A DNA stretch of 64,000 nt from Brachyspira aalborgi (lineage in GTDB: Bacteria; Spirochaetota; Brachyspiria; Brachyspirales; Brachyspiraceae). The position numbers were made by a program, and so were the translations under genes. The stretch covers positions 1 through 64,000 of the forward strand of contig NZ_SAXU01000001.1 of NCBI RefSeq assembly GCF_008016455.1, written 5' to 3'. Positions 20,654 to 28,944 of the stretch are shown one piece after another. Each line of letters opens with the position of its first letter. The first letter of the stretch is position 1. The notes beneath the pieces were generated by a model. The model did not search any database. It was not told where the DNA came from and was given only the letters and a program-made list of their open reading frames with translations.

Positions 20654-20681
20654 ATTATAACATATTAATAAAAAATGTCAA
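20654..20681 (-). promoter_or_regulatory. Strong sigma70-type promoter of the leader/membrane protein operon
   Basis: On the minus strand TTGACA (20681-20676), 16-base spacer, TATAAT (20659-20654): both hexamers perfect. It points through the CACTA repeat into the membrane protein and GT2 genes. The 346-base gap 20395-20740 holds this promoter, the leader ORF and the repeat, plus part of the downstream end of the ankyrin gene. Confidence 0.75.
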
Positions 20682-20740
20682 TAGAAAAATTAATTTATTT
20701 ATGATAAAAAATTAAAATTTTGCTTAAATTATTTTATTTA

Positions 20741-21082
20741 TTATTCCAACAATTTAATTATATTTCTATGATTTCTCTGTCTCGCATAAAATAAAGCGTT
20801 ATTTCCATGCTTATTTACTATCGATTTATCGGCATCCGAATTTAATAATAAAGCCACAACTTTTGTATGTCCTTCCATAGCCGCCAAAATTAAAGCGGTA
20901 TTTCCAACATCGTCTTGAATATTAATATCAATATTTTTTTCTAATATTTTTTCAACGATATCGTCATCTCCGAAAATTGAAGCGTCTAAAAGAGTTTCTT
21001 CGTCTTGATTTAACGCGTAAATTGAATTCGTCTTAAAAATAAATAAAGAAAGAATTATAAAAACATATAATAAAAACTTCAT
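20741..21082 (-). CDS. Secreted ankyrin-repeat protein
   Basis: 113 residues. A hydrophobic signal peptide (about 1-23, cleavage possible after IYALN) is followed by ankyrin repeats: DEETLLDASIFGDDDIV, then a textbook unit with GNTALILAAMEGHTKVV, then GNNALFYARQRNHRNII. That is about two and a half repeats, enough for a small protein-binding surface in the periplasm. Short secreted ankyrin proteins are frequent in spirochaetes; partners are unknown. The start has GGGAGAA just upstream. The tRNA terminator lies beyond its 5' end. Confidence 0.82.
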   Translation of the reverse strand: MKFLLYVFIILSLFIFKTNSIYALNQDEETLLDASIFGDDDIVEKILEKNIDINIQDDVGNTALILAAMEGHTKVVALLLNSDADKSIVNKHGNNALFYARQRNHRNIIKLLE

Positions 21083-21131
21083 GAATTTTCTCCCGTATAA
21101 TATTTAATTTATAATAAATATCGTAAAAAAT

Positions 21132-21176
21132 AAAACGATTCTTAAAATATTTTTTAATACTTTAGGAATCGTTTTT
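21132..21176 (-). terminator. Rho-independent terminator of the tRNA operon
   Basis: Reading the minus strand, AAAACGATTC and GAATCGTTTT form a 10-bp stem around a 24-base loop, followed by a T-rich run. It lies just after the tRNA-Ala gene. It could also act for plus-strand transcripts because both flanks are A/T runs. Confidence 0.6.
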
Positions 21177-21180
21177 AATT

Positions 21181-21254
21181 TGGAGGTTATGGGGATCGAA
21201 CCCACGACCTACTGCTTGCAAAACAGCCGCTCTCCCAAACTGAGCTAAACCCCC
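21181..21254 (-). tRNA. tRNA-Ala (TGC)
   Basis: The minus-strand sequence folds as a full cloverleaf: acceptor GGGGGTT with AACCTCC plus discriminator A, D arm GCTC/GAGC, and anticodon loop TTTGCAA with anticodon TGC. The T arm is GTGGG-TTCGATC-CCCAT. It is 74 nt and CCA is not encoded. It lies 21 bases after tRNA-Ile in the same transcript. Confidence 0.97.
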
Positions 21255-21275
21255 GAAGCTATAAAAGAATCTGTG

Positions 21276-21350
21276 TGGGTCTGGGAGGAATTGAACCACC
21301 GACCTTTCGATTATCAGTCGAACGCTCTAAACCATCTGAGCTACAGACCC
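21276..21350 (-). tRNA. tRNA-Ile (GAT)
   Basis: Cloverleaf on the minus strand: acceptor GGGTCTG/CAGACCC plus A, D arm GCTC/GAGC, anticodon stem TTCGA/TCGAA with loop CTGATAA (anticodon GAT), and T arm GGTGG-TTCAATT-CCTCC. It is 75 nt and CCA is not encoded. The Ile-Ala pair usually found in rRNA spacers stands here without rRNA genes in the window. Confidence 0.97.
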
Positions 21351-21375
21351 TTTTATTTAATTTTTTATAAGGTAT

Positions 21376-21404
21376 AATATAACATATTTTAAAAAAAATA
21401 GCAA
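21376..21404 (-). promoter_or_regulatory. Promoter of the tRNA-Ile/tRNA-Ala operon
   Basis: Minus strand TTGCTA (21404-21399), 17-base spacer of mostly T and A, TATATT (21381-21376), about 25 bases before the tRNA-Ile 5' end. Confidence 0.55.
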
Positions 21405-21457
21405 GCGTATTAAAAGTAAAAAATGCCTTAAAATAGGCTTAAAAAACAAGGAAAATA

Positions 21458-22006
21458 ATGTTTTATATAATTCCCGTATTTATACTTATGCCTTTAATAT
21501 TGATGGGTTTAATGATTTTTCTTCCGTTTATTATAGGAAAAAGAATTCCGCCGTCTTTTACAAAAGAAAAAACTAAAATTCTTAATATTTCTAAAGACGA
21601 ATTATACAAACTTTTAACGAATTATGAGAATTATCCTTTATGGATAAAATATTTATATCAAGTAAAAACTGAAAAAACGGACAGCGGAAAATTAAAAATA
21701 ATGCAAACTTATAAAAACAGAAAAGTCTATCAAGAATTAATTGAAGTTCGCCGAATAGAAAATAATAAAATATCCGAATTATCTATAGTAAAAGTGGAAG
21801 TCGAAGGAACTACTTTATGGACTTATATACTTGAAGATATAGGAGATAATAAAACTAAAATGACTATAAAAGAAACGATGTATATTTATCACCCATATTT
21901 AAGATTTATGTTAAAATATATACTTAAAGACGAAAACGCTAAAGGCGAATTTTTTAGAAATATAAAAAGATTTATTAAGAAAAATAATAAAAATAAGAGA
22001 GGATAA
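21458..22006 (+). CDS. Membrane-anchored SRPBCC-like protein
   Basis: 182 residues. One N-terminal hydrophobic helix (about 1-28) is followed by a soluble domain. Its pattern (ILNISKDELYKLLTNYENYPLWIKYL ... MTIKETMYI) resembles START/SRPBCC polyketide-cyclase-like folds, which bind hydrophobic ligands. The C-terminus is highly basic. AAGGAAAA precedes the ATG. The next gene starts four bases after the stop, so the pair is cotranscribed. Ligand and role are unknown; the fold call rests on residue pattern only. Confidence 0.6.
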   Translation: MFYIIPVFILMPLILMGLMIFLPFIIGKRIPPSFTKEKTKILNISKDELYKLLTNYENYPLWIKYLYQVKTEKTDSGKLKIMQTYKNRKVYQELIEVRRIENNKISELSIVKVEVEGTTLWTYILEDIGDNKTKMTIKETMYIYHPYLRFMLKYILKDENAKGEFFRNIKRFIKKNNKNKRG

Positions 22007-22009
22007 TTA

Positions 22010-22975
22010 ATGCTAAAATTTGAACCTATAACATTAGAAAAACAAGAATTATATCATAAATATTTTTCAATTACTCCAACTCAATCTGCAGATTATACAT
22101 TTATAAATTTATTTGGGCTTAAAGATATTTATATGCTCGAATGGGCTTTTACAAAAGAGCTTGTTTGGATAAGACAATGTTCGCCTTACACTCTTTATTG
22201 GGCGCCCGTTGGCGATTGGTTTAATCATGATTTTGGAAAAGAAAAAGATTTATGCGATATGATAGGAGAGAAAGAAAGCATAATAAGAATTCCAAAAGAG
22301 CTTGCGACATATTGGGAAAATAAAATAAATATAAAAATAAAAGAAAATAGAGACGAATGGGAATATTTATACGATTATAACGAATTAATGAATTTGAGCG
22401 GAAGAAAATTCCATAATAAAAAAAATCTTTATAATCAATTTATTAAAAATAATTTTGAATACAAACCGATAGACAGAAGCATGGTTAAAGAAATATTTGA
22501 ATTTGAAAATAAATGGGAAGAGGATGAAATGAAAAAAAGTTTTTTAGAGATTCAATCAAACGAATACAATAAAAGCGAAGACTACGAAGCTTTTGACGGT
22601 TATAAATTATTAATGCATGAGATAAGAGCGGAAGCGGATATTATTATGATAAAAACTCTTTTCGATTATTGGAATGAAATAAATAATATAGTTGGCGGAG
22701 CGATTTATATAGACGGTAAAGTAGTAGCTTATAGCATTGGAGATTTGAGTTTAAGAGATACTTTAGTAGTTCATTCGGAAAGAGGAGATAGAGATTATAA
22801 AGGAAGCTATCAGGCTATAAATAAATTATTTTTAGAAAATAATAAAGACGAAAGATTTAAATTCGTAAATAGAGAGCAGGATGTCGGCGATATTGGACTT
22901 AGAAAAGCTAAATTATCTTATAATCCGATTGGATATATAGAAAAATATAACGGATTTTGTTTAAAAAATAATTAA
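22010..22975 (+). CDS. DUF2156 / LPG-synthase C-terminal-like acyltransferase-fold protein
   Basis: 321 residues with no membrane segment. The pattern FEPITLEKQELYHKYF, then TFINLFGLKD, and late VVHSERGDRDYKGSYQAINKLF and NREQDVGDIGLRKAKLSYNP, matches DUF2156 proteins. These have the double GNAT fold of the lysyl-phosphatidylglycerol synthase catalytic domain. The catalytic domain here lacks the flippase membrane part of MprF. It could transfer an aminoacyl or similar group to a lipid or peptide; the acceptor is unknown. It lies four bases after an SRPBCC-like membrane protein, which may supply a lipid link (inference). Confidence 0.72.
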   Translation: MLKFEPITLEKQELYHKYFSITPTQSADYTFINLFGLKDIYMLEWAFTKELVWIRQCSPYTLYWAPVGDWFNHDFGKEKDLCDMIGEKESIIRIPKELATYWENKINIKIKENRDEWEYLYDYNELMNLSGRKFHNKKNLYNQFIKNNFEYKPIDRSMVKEIFEFENKWEEDEMKKSFLEIQSNEYNKSEDYEAFDGYKLLMHEIRAEADIIMIKTLFDYWNEINNIVGGAIYIDGKVVAYSIGDLSLRDTLVVHSERGDRDYKGSYQAINKLFLENNKDERFKFVNREQDVGDIGLRKAKLSYNPIGYIEKYNGFCLKNN

Positions 22976-23003
22976 ATAAATTATATTAATTTTAAAATAT
23001 ATT

Positions 23004-24164
23004 TTATTTATAAGATTTTTCTAATACTAATAATATATCTTCATCGCTAAAATTATGCGGGTCGTTTTCGTATAATCCGCTTGTAAATTTAGAGTTTTGC
23101 GCTATCTCGGGTAAATCTTCTTTTTTTACTCCATAATCCGAAAGTTTAATATCGTCTACTTTGCAAGCTTTTTGAAGTTCAAGTAAAGCGTCAACAAAAT
23201 CCATAGGTTTTGAAGCGTCTTTTTTACCTAAAGCTTTTGCCATATTTATCATTTTTTCATCGCAATCATGAGATTCTGCAAGTAAAGTATAATAAGCTTT
23301 ACTTATTGCAATTAATCCCGCTCCATGCGCAAGTTTAGGATAATATGCGCTTAAGCTATGCTCTATTGAATGTTCGGCTGTACAATCGGAAATACTTTGC
23401 ACTATTCCCGATAGAGTGCTTGCCATAGCTACATTTTCTCTCGCTTCGTTATCGTTTCCATTTTCAACGGCTTTCGCTAAACTTTTGCCTATAAGTTCCA
23501 TTGATTTTAAAGCTAATAAATCGCTCATTTCATTTGCAGGTTTGCCAATATATCCTTCGGAGCTATGAAATAAAGCGTCAAATCCTTGATAAGCGGTTAA
23601 TTTTGGCGGAATAGTTTTCATAAGTTCGGGGTCGACTATTGATAAATAAGGAAATGTTTTATAATGTCCGAAACCTACTTTTTCCTTTCCGTTTGTTATA
23701 ACAAGCCATGGATTTACTTCTGTTCCTGTTCCCGCCGTAGTCGCTATTGCTATAATTGGAAGCGGTTCGTTTAAGACTGCTTTCTTTTTTCCTGTTCCTC
23801 TCGATACATAATCCCAATAATCGCCTTCGTTTGTAGACATAATAGCGATTGATTTTGCAGAGTCTATACTGCTTCCTCCTCCAATTCCTATAAGAAAATC
23901 GCATTTCTCTTTTTTAACTATATCAGAGGCTTCCATTACATGTTCTTTTATAGGATTTGGAATTATTTTATCAAATAAAACATAAGATATATTTGCTTTA
24001 TTAAGTTGTTCTTCAAGCATTTTTAAATAACCTAATTCTTTTATAATTGCTTCGGTTACTATTAAAGCTTTTTTGCCAGGAAATTTTTGTTTATGCAAAT
24101 TATTTAAACTTCCTCTGCCAAATATAAGTTTGCTTGGCATATAAAAATTAAAATTCATTTTCAT
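23004..24164 (-). CDS. Iron-containing alcohol dehydrogenase
   Basis: 386 residues, type III ADH fold. The NAD-binding GGGSSIDSAKSIA is at about 95-107. Metal ligands are likely D and the histidines in FDALFHSSEGY, LAHGAGLIAI and ENDPHNFSDEDI. Butanol dehydrogenase-like enzymes reduce aldehydes to alcohols during fermentation with NAD(P)H, which suits an anaerobe. The first ATG (24164) lies only two bases from GGAG, while a second in-frame ATG at 24158 has better spacing and may be the real start. Single-gene unit. Confidence 0.9.
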   Translation of the reverse strand: MKMNFNFYMPSKLIFGRGSLNNLHKQKFPGKKALIVTEAIIKELGYLKMLEEQLNKANISYVLFDKIIPNPIKEHVMEASDIVKKEKCDFLIGIGGGSSIDSAKSIAIMSTNEGDYWDYVSRGTGKKKAVLNEPLPIIAIATTAGTGTEVNPWLVITNGKEKVGFGHYKTFPYLSIVDPELMKTIPPKLTAYQGFDALFHSSEGYIGKPANEMSDLLALKSMELIGKSLAKAVENGNDNEARENVAMASTLSGIVQSISDCTAEHSIEHSLSAYYPKLAHGAGLIAISKAYYTLLAESHDCDEKMINMAKALGKKDASKPMDFVDALLELQKACKVDDIKLSDYGVKKEDLPEIAQNSKFTSGLYENDPHNFSDEDILLVLEKSYK

Positions 24165-24342
24165 CTCCCTAAAATTAAATTAAAAAAAAATTAACAATTA
24201 AAATTTGAAAAAATTATAATTTACTTAATGATTTGTTGCAAGCAATTATATTTGTAATTACATGGATTTGAAAAATCATAGATAATACAAAATTAATAAA
24301 ATTCATCTATTAATGAAACCAAATTTTAAAATAGAATTTTCA

Positions 24343-24431
24343 TTAGAGTTTTTTTATTTCGTCTATAGTTAAACCTATTATTTCGCTTATAAGGTTAATA
24401 TCAATTTTTTAGATTTTATTAATTTTACCAT
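24343..24431 (-). pseudogene. Remnant of the C-terminus of an Rpn-family (PD-(D/E)XK) nuclease
   Basis: The 303-base gap 24165-24467 has no gene. On the minus strand 24405-24343 encodes IDINLISEIIGLTIDEIKKL and a stop. This resembles the conserved end of Rpn/PD-(D/E)XK transposase-family proteins (pattern DINxISxxTGLSIEEIEKL). Upstream, a short frame with MVKLIKSKK joins only after a one-base shift. Nothing of the catalytic domain remains. Recognition is by memory of the family and is tentative. Confidence 0.35.
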
Positions 24432-24467
24432 AGAAATTTATTCGTTAATTATACATTTTATGAATTT

Positions 24468-25196
24468 TTACTCTTTATTTATAAGATAATCAAATATAGC
24501 ATTCAAATCTTTTTTGGAAAGTTTAATATTTGAAAACATATCTGCTCTGTTTTTAAAAGTTTTTATCAAGCCCGACATTCTTCTATATTCTTCAATATTT
24601 TTATGATTGCCCGACATTAAAATATTTGGGACTTCCATATTGTCAATTTTTTCAGGTCTAGTATATTGACTATATTCTAAAAGCCCCGCCGAGTTTTCTT
24701 CAAAAGTATCGTTATAAACAGATTCTTTATTATTCAAAGTGTCTTTATATCTTGCGATTGCATCTATAAGTAAAAGCGCGGGAATTTCTCCTCCGCTTAA
24801 AACATAATCTCCAACGCTTATAGTTTCGTCAGCATATTTTTTTTCAACTCTATAATCTATTCCTTCATAATGTCCGAGTATCATCGTTATATGTTTTTTT
24901 TTAGAAAGCTCTTTTATTTTTTTTTGATTCAAAACTTTTCCCGAAGGCGAAAAAATTATAGTATAGCCTTTATTATTATTTTCAAAATATTTTTTAAATA
25001 TATTATAAGTCATAATCATACCAGGTCCGCCGCCATAAGGATAATCATCGCATCTTTTATAATTGCCTTCTCCAAAATCTCGCATATTAACTATATTCAA
25101 ATTTATTTTTTTATTTTTTATAGCGTTATTTATAATTCCAATCGAAATAGGGCTTTTGTAAAAAGTAGGAAATAAAGTAAGAATATCTATAAGCAT
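24468..25196 (-). CDS. trmD: tRNA (guanine-37-N1)-methyltransferase
   Basis: 242 residues, the usual TrmD length. It starts LIDILTLFPTFYKSPIS. It carries the family blocks RCDDYPYGGGPGM, ILGHYEGIDYRVE, ISVGDYVLSGGE (the SPOUT trefoil-knot SAM site, catalytic Asp region) and LLEYSQYTRPE. It methylates G37 next to the anticodon and prevents +1 frameshifting. In many bacteria it sits with rpsP, rimM and rplS; none is adjacent here. It stands alone with the MATE gene divergent. Confidence 0.96.
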   Translation of the reverse strand: MLIDILTLFPTFYKSPISIGIINNAIKNKKINLNIVNMRDFGEGNYKRCDDYPYGGGPGMIMTYNIFKKYFENNNKGYTIIFSPSGKVLNQKKIKELSKKKHITMILGHYEGIDYRVEKKYADETISVGDYVLSGGEIPALLLIDAIARYKDTLNNKESVYNDTFEENSAGLLEYSQYTRPEKIDNMEVPNILMSGNHKNIEEYRRMSGLIKTFKNRADMFSNIKLSKKDLNAIFDYLINKE

Positions 25197-25299
25197 TAAT
25201 TTACCTAAAATATATTTATTTTTTATTATATAGCAATAATAAAGAAAATAAAATATAATAAATTAATCTATAATAATTTTTATTTAAGGAGAAAATCTT

Positions 25300-26673
25300 A
25301 TTAATAATAATGTAACTTCCAATCCTCTATATTACGAGAAAATCCATAAACTTCTTTTTAAATATGCGACTCCAAGCATTATTTCGCTTTTGGTAGCGTC
25401 TCTTTATAATATAGTAGACCAAATTTTTATCGGAAGAGGAATAGGAATTAACGGAAACGCCGCTACAAATGTGGCTTTTCCTCTAACGACTATATGCGTA
25501 TCTATTTCTTTATTTTTAGGTTTGGGCGGAGCTTCAATTTATAGCATTTCTTTAGGACAAGGAAATAAGAAAAAAGCGGCGGATATGATAGGAAACACAA
25601 TAGTTCTTGCAATCGTATTCAGCTTGATATTTTCAATAGTAGTTAGAGTTTTCGTTAAAAAATTTATGATTATGTTCGGGGCGACTCAAGAAGTTTTGCA
25701 ATACGCTATAGATTATACGAGCATAACTTCGATTGGTTTTATTCCTTTCGTATTTTCTACGGTTATGAGCCATATAATAAGAGCGGATGGAAGTCCAAAA
25801 TATTCTATGTTTTCTGTATTAATTGGAGCTGCGGTTAATATAATATTAGACCCGATTTTTATATTTAAATTTAATATGGGAATATCGGGAGCGGCGCTTG
25901 CCACTATAATAGGACAATTTATTTCATTTTTTATAACTTTAAGATATGTTTTTAAATTTAAGAATATCACTTTTAATAGATATAGTTTTAATTTATATTC
26001 GGAAAATGTTTTTAAAATATTTTCGCTTGGAGCTTCGGGCGGAATAAATCAATTTTCTATGATGATTGTTCAAATAACTATGAATAATGTATTAAGTTAT
26101 TATGGAGCGCTTTCAATATACGGAGGCAATATTCCTTTGGCAGTTTCGGGAATAATAGCAAAAATAAATATGCTTATAATGGCTTTTATAATAGGAAGCG
26201 GACAAGGAAGTCAACCGATAATAGGATTTAATTACGGAGCTAAAAATTACGACAGAGTAATAGAAACCTATAAATTGACTGTTAGCATAACTACAATAGT
26301 AGCTTTAATATCTTTTTTAATATTTCAAATATTTCCACGCCAAGTTGTTTCAATATTTGGAGACGGAAGCGAATTATATTTTCAATTTGCAGAAAGATAT
26401 ATGAGAGTTTATATGGCTCTTATGATAGTTAATGGAATTCAGCCCGTATCGGGAACTTTTTTTACTTCGATAGGCAAGGCATTTAAAGGAGCTTTCATAG
26501 CTATGACGAGACAATTATTATTTTTACTTCCGCTTATTATAATACTTCCAAGAATATTTGGAATTGACGGAATAATGTATGCAGGACCGATAGCGGACGG
26601 AATCGCTTTAATCGTCACAATAATTTTTGTAAGTTTAGAAATAAAGAAAATTAAAAAATTAAAATCCGCTTAA
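25300..26673 (+). CDS. MATE-family efflux transporter with a non-standard start
   Basis: About 12 hydrophobic segments; 457 residues if started at 25300. The first helix, KLLFKYATPSIISLLVASLYNIVDQIFIG, includes the MATE motif but extends upstream of the first TTG (25390), which would cut it. AAGGAG (25286-25291) is eight bases before an in-frame ATT at 25300, so ATT is a plausible rare start. Between them an out-of-frame ATG followed at once by TAA (25310-25315) is present. MATE proteins export cationic drugs or metabolites with H+ or Na+. The start is uncertain; the family is clear. Confidence 0.85.
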   Translation: MNNNVTSNPLYYEKIHKLLFKYATPSIISLLVASLYNIVDQIFIGRGIGINGNAATNVAFPLTTICVSISLFLGLGGASIYSISLGQGNKKKAADMIGNTIVLAIVFSLIFSIVVRVFVKKFMIMFGATQEVLQYAIDYTSITSIGFIPFVFSTVMSHIIRADGSPKYSMFSVLIGAAVNIILDPIFIFKFNMGISGAALATIIGQFISFFITLRYVFKFKNITFNRYSFNLYSENVFKIFSLGASGGINQFSMMIVQITMNNVLSYYGALSIYGGNIPLAVSGIIAKINMLIMAFIIGSGQGSQPIIGFNYGAKNYDRVIETYKLTVSITTIVALISFLIFQIFPRQVVSIFGDGSELYFQFAERYMRVYMALMIVNGIQPVSGTFFTSIGKAFKGAFIAMTRQLLFLLPLIIILPRIFGIDGIMYAGPIADGIALIVTIIFVSLEIKKIKKLKSA

Positions 26674-26780
26674 AAATTTATTATAACTATTTTCAAATAA
26701 TTAAAAATATAAAATTTGATGAAAGAAAGAATTATTATAATTATTTTTTATTTTATATTATTAAATTTTATATTATCAAA

Positions 26781-27614
26781 TTACATAGTAAAAGATTCGC
26801 CCAAATAAACCTTACGAGCAAGCGGGTTGTTTACAATATCTTCGGGAGTTCCTTGAACTAATATTTTTCCGTTTCCCATTATATAAGCTCTGTCGGTTAT
26901 TCTTAAAGTTTCTCTAACATTATGGTCGGTTATCAAAATTCCCAAACCTTTAGCTTTCAATGACGCTATAATATTTTGTATATCGATAACGGCTATAGGG
27001 TCGACTCCCGCAAAAGGTTCGTCAAGCAAAATAAATTTAGGATTTACTGTTAATGCTCTTGCTATCTCGCATCTTCGTCTTTCTCCTCCCGAGAGAGTAT
27101 AGCCTTTTTGTTTTCTAACATGATTTATATTAAATTCCGATAAAAGTTGGTCGGCAATATACATTCTGTCTTTTGGAGTTAATGTTTTATTATATTCCAA
27201 AATTGCAAGTAAATTATCTTCAACCGAAAGTTTTCTAAAAATAGACGCTTCTTGAGGCAAATATCCTATTCCAAGTTGCGCTCTTTTATACATATGCAAA
27301 CCTGTTAATTCAATATCGTTCAAAAAAACTTGTCCTTTAGTCGCCGTAACAAAACCTACCGTAATATAAAAGCTTGTCGTCTTTCCCGCTCCGTTCGGTC
27401 CCAAAAGTCCGACAACCTCGCCTTGTTTAACGCCGTAAGAAATATCTTCTATAATTTTTCTCTTTCCATAAAATTTAGTAAGACTAACGGCTCGTATTTC
27501 TGAAGGATGTTCTTTATCGTTATTAAAAAAGTTTTTAGCCCTTTCAGAAACTTCATTACGATTAGATTTATTATTATCATTATTATTATTTTTATCTTTT
27601 TTTTTGAAAAACAT
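26781..27614 (-). CDS. lptB: Lipopolysaccharide export ABC transporter ATPase
   Basis: 277 residues. Walker A GPNGAGKTTS, Q-loop LPQEASIFRKLSV, signature LSGGERRR, Walker B FILLDEPFAG and switch LITDHNVRETL are all intact. The PQEASIFR and DHNVRET blocks are the LptB hallmark. LptB powers extraction of LPS or lipooligosaccharide from the inner membrane with LptFG. There is an unusual N-terminal extension of about 40 residues, rich in Lys and Asn. No lptF/G/A/C genes lie beside it. It converges with the MATE gene. Confidence 0.92.
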   Translation of the reverse strand: MFFKKKDKNNNNDNNKSNRNEVSERAKNFFNNDKEHPSEIRAVSLTKFYGKRKIIEDISYGVKQGEVVGLLGPNGAGKTTSFYITVGFVTATKGQVFLNDIELTGLHMYKRAQLGIGYLPQEASIFRKLSVEDNLLAILEYNKTLTPKDRMYIADQLLSEFNINHVRKQKGYTLSGGERRRCEIARALTVNPKFILLDEPFAGVDPIAVIDIQNIIASLKAKGLGILITDHNVRETLRITDRAYIMGNGKILVQGTPEDIVNNPLARKVYLGESFTM

Positions 27615-27786
27615 AAACTATATTCCGATTTCAAATCTATGAAATAAATTAATTAAAAATATTATAACTTAAAATAAAAAAAATGATAGTTTAAATAAAT
27701 AAAATACTTGTTTTTATCGCTACAAAATATAATTTAAATAACGATATAATTATAAAATTTATTTAATAATAATTCAAATTAATATC

Positions 27787-27814
27787 TTGACAAATAGAAT
27801 ATTATAATTATAAT
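27787..27814 (+). promoter_or_regulatory. Sigma70-type promoter of the flavodoxin gene
   Basis: TTGACA (27787-27792), 16 bases, TATAAT (27809-27814), 32 bases before the flavodoxin ATG. A second overlapping TATAAT at 27803-27808 is too close to the -35. Confidence 0.65.
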
Positions 27815-27846
27815 TTTAGAAATATTTAATAAACGGATTAAAAAAT

Positions 27847-28281
27847 ATGCCTAAAAAAATAGCTATTGTAGTTTGGAGTAAAACGGGAAATACCAAACTT
27901 ATGGCTGATAGCGTAAAAAAAGGCGTTGAAGAAGCGGGATTTGATGCGGATATTTTCAAAGCGTATAGTTTTAATTTTGAAATAGTTAAAAATTATGATA
28001 AAATAGCTCTCGGATGTCCAGCTATGGGTTCGGAAACTTTAGAGGATACGGAATTTTTGCCTATGTATGAAAATATTAAACCTTATTTGAAAGATAAAAA
28101 AGTATTTTTCTTCGGTTCTTACGGTTGGGGAGATGGAAAATGGATGCAAGATTGGGAAGAAGACGCTATTAAAAATGGAATAAAATTATTTAGAAAATCT
28201 ATAATAGCCAAAGAAAAACCAAATAAAGAAATACTTGATGCATGTTTTCAAGCGGGTATAGATTTAGCTAACGCTTTATAA
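27847..28281 (+). CDS. Flavodoxin
   Basis: 144 residues, a complete short-chain flavodoxin. The FMN phosphate loop is VVWSKTGNTKLMAD (residues 8-21). The isoalloxazine loops are seen at LGCPAMGSETLED and FFGSYGWGDGKWM. It carries low-potential electrons in anaerobic metabolism and may substitute for ferredoxin. It has a strong promoter of its own, and a cytidylate kinase-like gene follows 21 bases later, perhaps cotranscribed. Confidence 0.93.
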   Translation: MPKKIAIVVWSKTGNTKLMADSVKKGVEEAGFDADIFKAYSFNFEIVKNYDKIALGCPAMGSETLEDTEFLPMYENIKPYLKDKKVFFFGSYGWGDGKWMQDWEEDAIKNGIKLFRKSIIAKEKPNKEILDACFQAGIDLANAL

Positions 28282-28302
28282 ATTTAAATATTGGAGATTT
28301 TT

Positions 28303-28917
28303 ATGGATAGAAAAATTATTATAACTATAAGCAGAGAATTTGGAAGCGGCGGAAGATATATTGGCGAAACCGTTGCAAATAAATTAAATATACCTTTTTA
28401 CGATAAAGCTATAATTGAAATGGCTTCGGAAAAAACGGGATTTTCGCCCGATTATATAAAAGAAAACGAACAGAAATTAACGGGAACGCCATTATTTAAT
28501 TTTGCAGTTTCGGGTTCTTATGCGGGAAATATGGTATTTGGAAATGGAGAATCTTTACAAGATACTATGTTTTTTGCTCAAAGTAATGTTATTAAAGAAG
28601 TGGCTTCAAAACATTCATGCGTTATAGTCGGAAGATGCGCAAATCATGTTTTGGAAAAATTTGACGATTGCATAAATATTTTTATATATTCAAATATTGA
28701 AAGCAAAATAAAAAGAGCGGTTGAAGAATATAAATTAGATAGCAATAATATTGAAAAAATACTTAAAGAAAGAGATAAATTGAGAGAAAAACATTACAAT
28801 TATTATACGGGAAAAGTTTGGGGAGATGCAAGAAATTATCATGCATGTTTTAATAGCGATTTTATAGGCATAAATAATGTAGTCGATATAATAGAAAAAA
28901 TGGCGATTAATAGATAA
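28303..28917 (+). CDS. Cytidylate kinase-like protein (AAA_26 family)
   Basis: About 204 residues from ATG 28303, which has GGAG six bases upstream; an upstream TTG (28291) is less likely. It begins ITISREFGSGGRYIGETVANKLNIPF: the P-loop is the GSGGRYIG variant of cytidylate kinase-like proteins. IVGRCANHVL and the LID region KLREKHYNYYTGKVWG follow. The family phosphorylates nucleoside monophosphates or remains uncharacterised. It is not the essential Cmk, which is shorter in its P-loop motif, so the substrate is uncertain. Confidence 0.82.
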   Translation: MDRKIIITISREFGSGGRYIGETVANKLNIPFYDKAIIEMASEKTGFSPDYIKENEQKLTGTPLFNFAVSGSYAGNMVFGNGESLQDTMFFAQSNVIKEVASKHSCVIVGRCANHVLEKFDDCINIFIYSNIESKIKRAVEEYKLDSNNIEKILKERDKLREKHYNYYTGKVWGDARNYHACFNSDFIGINNVVDIIEKMAINR

Positions 28918-28944
28918 TATATAAAATTAATATAAGATAAATTA

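Noticed and set aside
24310-24356. TAATGAAA/TTTCATTA hairpin followed by T run
   Set aside because: Weak A/T stem, and no plus-strand gene upstream needs a terminator there.
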